Assembly (NCBI GenBank): GCA_902476475.1
Contig: CABSDO010000090.1
Location: 1 to 7,868, forward strand
DNA: 7,868 nt
Origin: an uncultured Collinsella sp.
Lineage (GTDB): Bacteria; Actinomycetota; Coriobacteriia; Coriobacteriales; Coriobacteriaceae
Direction of reading: 5' to 3'
The notes beneath the pieces are model-generated. The model searched no databases. It was not told the origin of the DNA and saw only the letters and a program-made list of their open reading frames with translations. The translations under genes and the position numbers were made by a program. Positions 5,508 through 7,868 of the stretch are shown here, one piece after another (the first letter of the stretch is position 1; every line of letters begins with the position of its first letter).

Positions 5508-6167
5508 ATGAAAAACGTTCTGTGCTTTGGTGACAGCAACACCTATGGCTATGATCCAGCGGGTATGCGCGACAGCACCGCAGTGCGCTATGCGCAGGAT
5601 GTGCGCTGGTGCGGTGTGGTGCAGCGTGACCTGGGTGAGGGTTGGCATGTGATTGAGGAAGGCCTAAACGGTCGCACGACGGTGCGCGACGATATGTGCC
5701 ATCTGGACACCAACCTCAACGGCGTTCGCGCGCTGCCGATGCTACTCGAGGCCCATAAGCCGCTGGACGCGATCGTGATTATGCTGGGCACCAACGACTG
5801 CAAGACGGTCTTTGGCGTGACGGCCTCCGATATTGCCCGCGGCGCCATAGCGTTGATTCGCGCCGTCCGCGCGTTTGCCTGGACCGATGCCGCGCCCTGC
5901 CCACGGATTCTGCTGATGGCGCCTATCAAGATTAAGCCGCAGATCGCCGACGTATATATGACCGATTTTGACGAGCATTCCGTAGAAGCCTCGGAACATT
6001 TTGGTGAGTACTACGCGCATGTGGCTGAGCAGTTTGGCTGCGACTTTTTGAATGCCGCCGACTTTGCCGAGCCGGGCGATATCGATTATCTGCACATGAT
6101 GCCCGAAGGCCACGAGAGCTTGGGACATGCCGTGGCAGCCAAGCTCCAAGAGATGCTCGGTGAGTAG
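5508..6167 (+). CDS. SGNH/GDSL-type hydrolase (esterase or acyl-ester hydrolase)
   Basis: A 219-residue protein with all four SGNH blocks: GDSNTYGYD at the N terminus (8-16, nucleophile S10), the oxyanion glycine in EEGLNGRTT (50-58), GTND (94-97, oxyanion N96), and the catalytic Asp/His pair in DIDYLHMMPEGH (191-202, D193 and H196). The extended GDSNTYGYDP start and the NGRTT segment resemble the arylesterase-like cytosolic subgroup rather than secreted lipases. There is no signal peptide or membrane segment, so it should act in the cytosol on a small acyl or acetyl ester, substrate unknown. GGGAG six bases before the ATG supports the start. It begins 20 bases after a terminator, so it probably relies on read-through or a promoter inside or just beyond the preceding unit; none is obvious. 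It converges on thiD across the repeat array. Confidence 0.9.
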   Translation: MKNVLCFGDSNTYGYDPAGMRDSTAVRYAQDVRWCGVVQRDLGEGWHVIEEGLNGRTTVRDDMCHLDTNLNGVRALPMLLEAHKPLDAIVIMLGTNDCKTVFGVTASDIARGAIALIRAVRAFAWTDAAPCPRILLMAPIKIKPQIADVYMTDFDEHSVEASEHFGEYYAHVAEQFGCDFLNAADFAEPGDIDYLHMMPEGHESLGHAVAAKLQEMLGE

Positions 6168-6223
6168 TGCAGCCCCAAACCAGTACAAAAGTTCCCCTTG
6201 CGGCGGCTTGTTTCGTTGGTTTG
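6168..6223. other. Left part of the 333-base gap between convergent genes
   Basis: Non-coding sequence between the SGNH hydrolase stop and the first repeat. I see no T-tailed hairpin or other signal here. The rest of the gap, to 6500, is filled by the repeat array and one long hairpin. Confidence 0.5.
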
Positions 6224-6439
6224 TCTTGATCTGTAACAGCTGTAAGGCCGAAAACGGGCTAGATGTTACAGATTGAGATTATTCAGGTTGATATCGGTCG
6301 TTTGTCTCGATCTGTAACATCTAGGGTCGATTTTGCCGAGTTACTGTTACAGATCGAGATTATCTTCTCAGCGGAATTTGAATATCTCGATCTGTAACAG
6401 GTGGGCCGAAAAATGGACTCTAACTGTTACGGATCGAGA
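6224..6439. repeat. Six-copy alternating inverted repeat array, 40-bp period
   Basis: A 15-mer, TCTCGATCTGTAACA, occurs at 6224-6238 (one change), 6305-6319 and 6385-6399. Its reverse complement occurs at 6264-6278 (one change), 6345-6359 and 6425-6439 (one change). Copies start every 40, 41, 40, 40 and 40 bases, always alternating in orientation, separated by 25, 26, 25, 25 and 25 bases. The array can fold as three hairpins with 15-bp stems and 25-base loops. The spacers inside these hairpins are partly alike: GGCCGAAAA at 6246-6254 and 6404-6412, and a related inverted form near 6331. Unit 1's right arm and unit 2's left arm match over 20 bases (CTAGATGTTACAG-type ends, 6259-6278 and 6305-6324). 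It is more AT-rich than the flanking genes and lies between convergent genes, as REP/BIME-type elements often do. Confidence 0.93.
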
Positions 6440-6449
6440 TGTCTGTGGG

Positions 6450-6486
6450 AACCACCGCAAAGGTGTCTGTCCCCTTTGCGGTGGTT
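6450..6486. terminator. Long hairpin between array and thiD, probable terminator
   Basis: A perfect 14-bp stem, AACCACCGCAAAGG (6450-6463) with CCTTTGCGGTGGTT (6473-6486), closes a 9-base loop and is followed on the + strand by TTTT (6485-6488). On the - strand only two T follow, but the hairpin begins 14 bases past the thiD stop, so it may also end thiD transcription. The loop region reads GGTGTCTGTCCCC, a word I associate with dispersed palindromes near REP-type transposases; that association is from memory. Confidence 0.65.
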
Positions 6487-6500
6487 TTGGACTGCGAATC

Positions 6501-7331
6501 TCAGTACTGCCACATGTGGTTGACGGGGCCGGAACCTTTGCCCATGTCAAAGCCGGCGGCGAGAGCGCCGGTTAGGTAGGCCTTGCCGGCGTTGACGGCG
6601 TCGGCAAGATCCATGCCCTGTGCCAATGCGCAGGCGATGGCGGACGAAAGCGTACAGCCGGTGCCATGCGTGTTGGCGGTCTCGATGCGCTTGTGGCGGA
6701 ACCACGTGGTGAGCGGATCGCCCAGGTGGTTACCCTCGTCATCGAGTGGCGCGGGCTCTGCTAGCACATCGTTGGCCTCGTTGACAAAATGTCCGCCCTT
6801 AACGAGGGACGCGCAGCCAAAGCGGCGGGTGAGGAGCATGGCAGCGTTTTGCTGCGTGCGCTCGGAATCGACCTCGTAGTCGAGCAGCGCCATGGCCTCG
6901 GGAATGTTGGGCGTGATGACGGTCGCCAGCGGGAACAGGCGACGCGTGAGCGCCTCAGCGGCGTCCTCGGCAATGAGGCGAGCGCCCGAAGTGGCGACCA
7001 TGACGGGATCGACGACGATATTTTGTGCGTTCCAGGCACTCAGGCGGTCGGCGATAACCTCGATAATCTCAGCAGAGGAAACCATGCCGATTTTGACTGC
7101 GTTGGGGCGAATATCGTCAAAGACGGCGTCAATTTGCGCAGCGACGATATCGGGGGAGATATTTTGCACGGCGGTGACACCGAGCGTGTTTTGTGCGGTG
7201 ATGGCCGTGATGGCTGTCTCGGCATATAGACGGTGCGCCGTGATGGTCTTAATGTCGGCCTGAATGCCGGCGCCACCGCTGGAATCGGATCCTGCGATGG
7301 ATAGAACGGCAGGTACCTTGCTGCGATCCAT
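6501..7331 (-). CDS. thiD: Hydroxymethylpyrimidine/phosphomethylpyrimidine kinase ThiD
   Basis: A 276-residue ribokinase-fold enzyme that phosphorylates HMP to HMP-P and HMP-P to HMP-PP, the pyrimidine donor for thiamin phosphate synthase, in the cytosol. Marks in order: AGSDSSGGAGIQADIKT (13-29, substrate binding), TAQNT (46-50, pyrimidine-contacting Gln48), AVKIGM (78-83), VVDPVMVATSG (106-116), ITPNIPEA (139-146), LVKGGH (176-181) and the anion-hole THGTGCTLSSAIA (221-233) with the catalytic Cys226. A modest insert (about 190-215) precedes the GTGC motif, and overall length is near the usual 265-275. GGGAG five bases before the ATG supports the start. It lies 182 bases downstream of thiC on the same strand, with a possible promoter of its own. 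A pyridoxal-kinase role is less likely given the thiC neighbour. Confidence 0.95.
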   Translation of the reverse strand: MDRSKVPAVLSIAGSDSSGGAGIQADIKTITAHRLYAETAITAITAQNTLGVTAVQNISPDIVAAQIDAVFDDIRPNAVKIGMVSSAEIIEVIADRLSAWNAQNIVVDPVMVATSGARLIAEDAAEALTRRLFPLATVITPNIPEAMALLDYEVDSERTQQNAAMLLTRRFGCASLVKGGHFVNEANDVLAEPAPLDDEGNHLGDPLTTWFRHKRIETANTHGTGCTLSSAIACALAQGMDLADAVNAGKAYLTGALAAGFDMGKGSGPVNHMWQY

Positions 7332-7377
7332 GTTCGCTCCCTTGTCTGGTCGGATTCAAATGGGTCTTTAAGCCAGC

Positions 7378-7383
7378 ATTATA
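7378..7383 (-). promoter_or_regulatory. Possible -10 element for thiD inside a short dyad
   Basis: On the - strand a perfect TATAAT (7383-7378) would start transcription about 40 bases before the thiD ATG. It sits in an imperfect dyad, GCAT (7390-7387) ... ATGC (7379-7376) with outer GCC/GGC, that could be an operator. No good -35 lies at 16-18 bases. The rest of the 182-base thiC-thiD gap shows the palindrome GCCTATAGGC (7488-7497) and a direct repeat TGCGGCGA (7480, 7501), but no TPP riboswitch. Confidence 0.35.
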
Positions 7384-7513
7384 AAGATGCCCAGGCCGGT
7401 GATATGCCGAACCCGGGCGCGAGATGTAATTTTTACGCAAATGCAGGCAAATGTTCACAAGTTAACAATTGGCAGGTACTGCGGCGAGCCTATAGGCGAT
7501 TGCGGCGAAGAGG

Positions 7514-7868
7514 CTAGTCCTCCATACCGAGGTCGATCGTCGTGCCCTCAAACACTTTGTTGACGGTGCGGACGGCGCACATCTTGCCACACATGGTGCA
7601 AGTGCCCTCGGTGGCGGCAGGGGATTCCTCGTAGCGTTTTTTGCCGGTGACCGGGTCGAGGGCGCACTTCCACATGGCGTCCCAGTCGAGCTTGCGGCGT
7701 GCCTGGCCCATCTTGTCGTCCATGTCGCGGGCGTGCGGCACCTTCTTGGCGATATCGGCGGCGTGCGCGGCAATCTTGGTGGCCATGAGGCCATCGAGCA
7801 CGTCCTGGGCGTCGGGCAGGCACAGGTGCTCGGCGGGCGTCACGTAGCACAGGAAGTCCGCGCCGGCG
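7514..7868 (-). CDS. thiC: Phosphomethylpyrimidine synthase ThiC, C-terminal part
   Basis: The frame enters from the right edge (first full codon at 7867) and ends at a TAG (7516-7514), giving 117 residues. It begins AGADFLCYVTPAEHLCLPD, the conserved ThiC segment, followed by the DVLDGLMATKIAAHAADIAK helix, DDKMGQARRKLDWDAMW, and the C-terminal cluster motif GTCTMCGKMCAVR. ThiC is a radical-SAM enzyme that rearranges aminoimidazole ribotide into HMP-P, and the three cysteines near the C terminus hold its [4Fe-4S] cluster. Spacing here is C-X2-C-X3-C, one residue shorter than the CX2CX4C of the enterobacterial form (CSMCGPKFC), consistent with the shorter ThiC class. HMP-P made by ThiC is the substrate of the downstream thiD product. 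The N-terminal part and any riboswitch lie outside the window. Confidence 0.93.
   Translation of the reverse strand, partial: AGADFLCYVTPAEHLCLPDAQDVLDGLMATKIAAHAADIAKKVPHARDMDDKMGQARRKLDWDAMWKCALDPVTGKKRYEESPAATEGTCTMCGKMCAVRTVNKVFEGTTIDLGMED

Noticed and set aside
6224..6439. CRISPR array
   Set aside because: The regular repeats and spacers are CRISPR-like, but repeats are only 15 bp and alternate in orientation, spacers inside hairpins resemble each other, and no cas gene is present.
6333..6575. Small + strand open frame running through the repeat array and into the thiD 3' end
   Set aside because: It crosses two repeats, a 14-bp hairpin and the thiD coding end, and has no ribosome site.
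7332..7400. TPP riboswitch upstream of thiD (ATAATGCTGGC recalls the thi-box)
   Set aside because: The partner CTGAGA and ACCTGA blocks are missing and the fold cannot be completed; the word overlaps a TATAAT promoter element instead.

Overview
The window looks like a chromosomal stretch from a high-GC Gram-positive bacterium, most likely a Coriobacteriia gut actinobacterium of the Collinsella/Olsenella type. This is inferred from GC-rich codon use, GGAGG-type ribosome sites, a predicted leaderless gene and overall protein character. No rRNA or other phylogenetic marker is present, so the genus is a guess. No phage, transposase, plasmid or cas gene is visible.

Layout, left to right. (1) The last 29 codons of an unknown Pro/Ala/Asp-rich protein (+) end at 90, followed by a textbook terminator. 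(2) An FMN nitroreductase (-, 257-787) has its own terminator at 168-211. Upstream of it lie a 55-bp-period degenerate repeat and a large perfect palindrome. (3) A phosphate uptake operon follows on the - strand: a PiT-family permease (1759-2808), then a DUF47/PhoU-like accessory protein (1068-1691). (4) Divergent from it is a small protein of unknown function (+, 3059-3397) with a strong promoter positioned to give a leaderless mRNA. Next on the + strand are a Bax-inhibitor-1 family membrane protein (3477-4172, terminator), a microbial PARG-like macrodomain protein (4314-5429, terminator) and an SGNH/GDSL hydrolase (5508-6167). (5) A 333-bp gap between convergent genes (6168-6500) holds an unusually regular array: six copies of a 15-bp sequence, alternating in orientation, one every 40 bp, followed by a 14-bp-stem hairpin. 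(6) thiD (-, 6501-7331) and the 3' part of thiC (-, from 7514 through the right edge) make the pyrimidine half of thiamin.

Functional links: pit and the DUF47 gene act together in phosphate transport. thiC makes HMP-P, which thiD phosphorylates to HMP-PP. The genes from 3059 to 6167 share a strand but are separated by terminators and look like individual transcription units with unrelated roles.

The points most worth a second look are the alternating 40-bp-period array, whose departures from consensus all keep G-U pairing in a + strand transcript; the PARG-like protein whose catalytic-loop QEE reads QEA; the palindrome and direct-repeat block upstream of the nitroreductase; the leaderless promoter at 3022-3059; and the pit leader with a near-perfect Shine-Dalgarno placed before a three-codon ORF.
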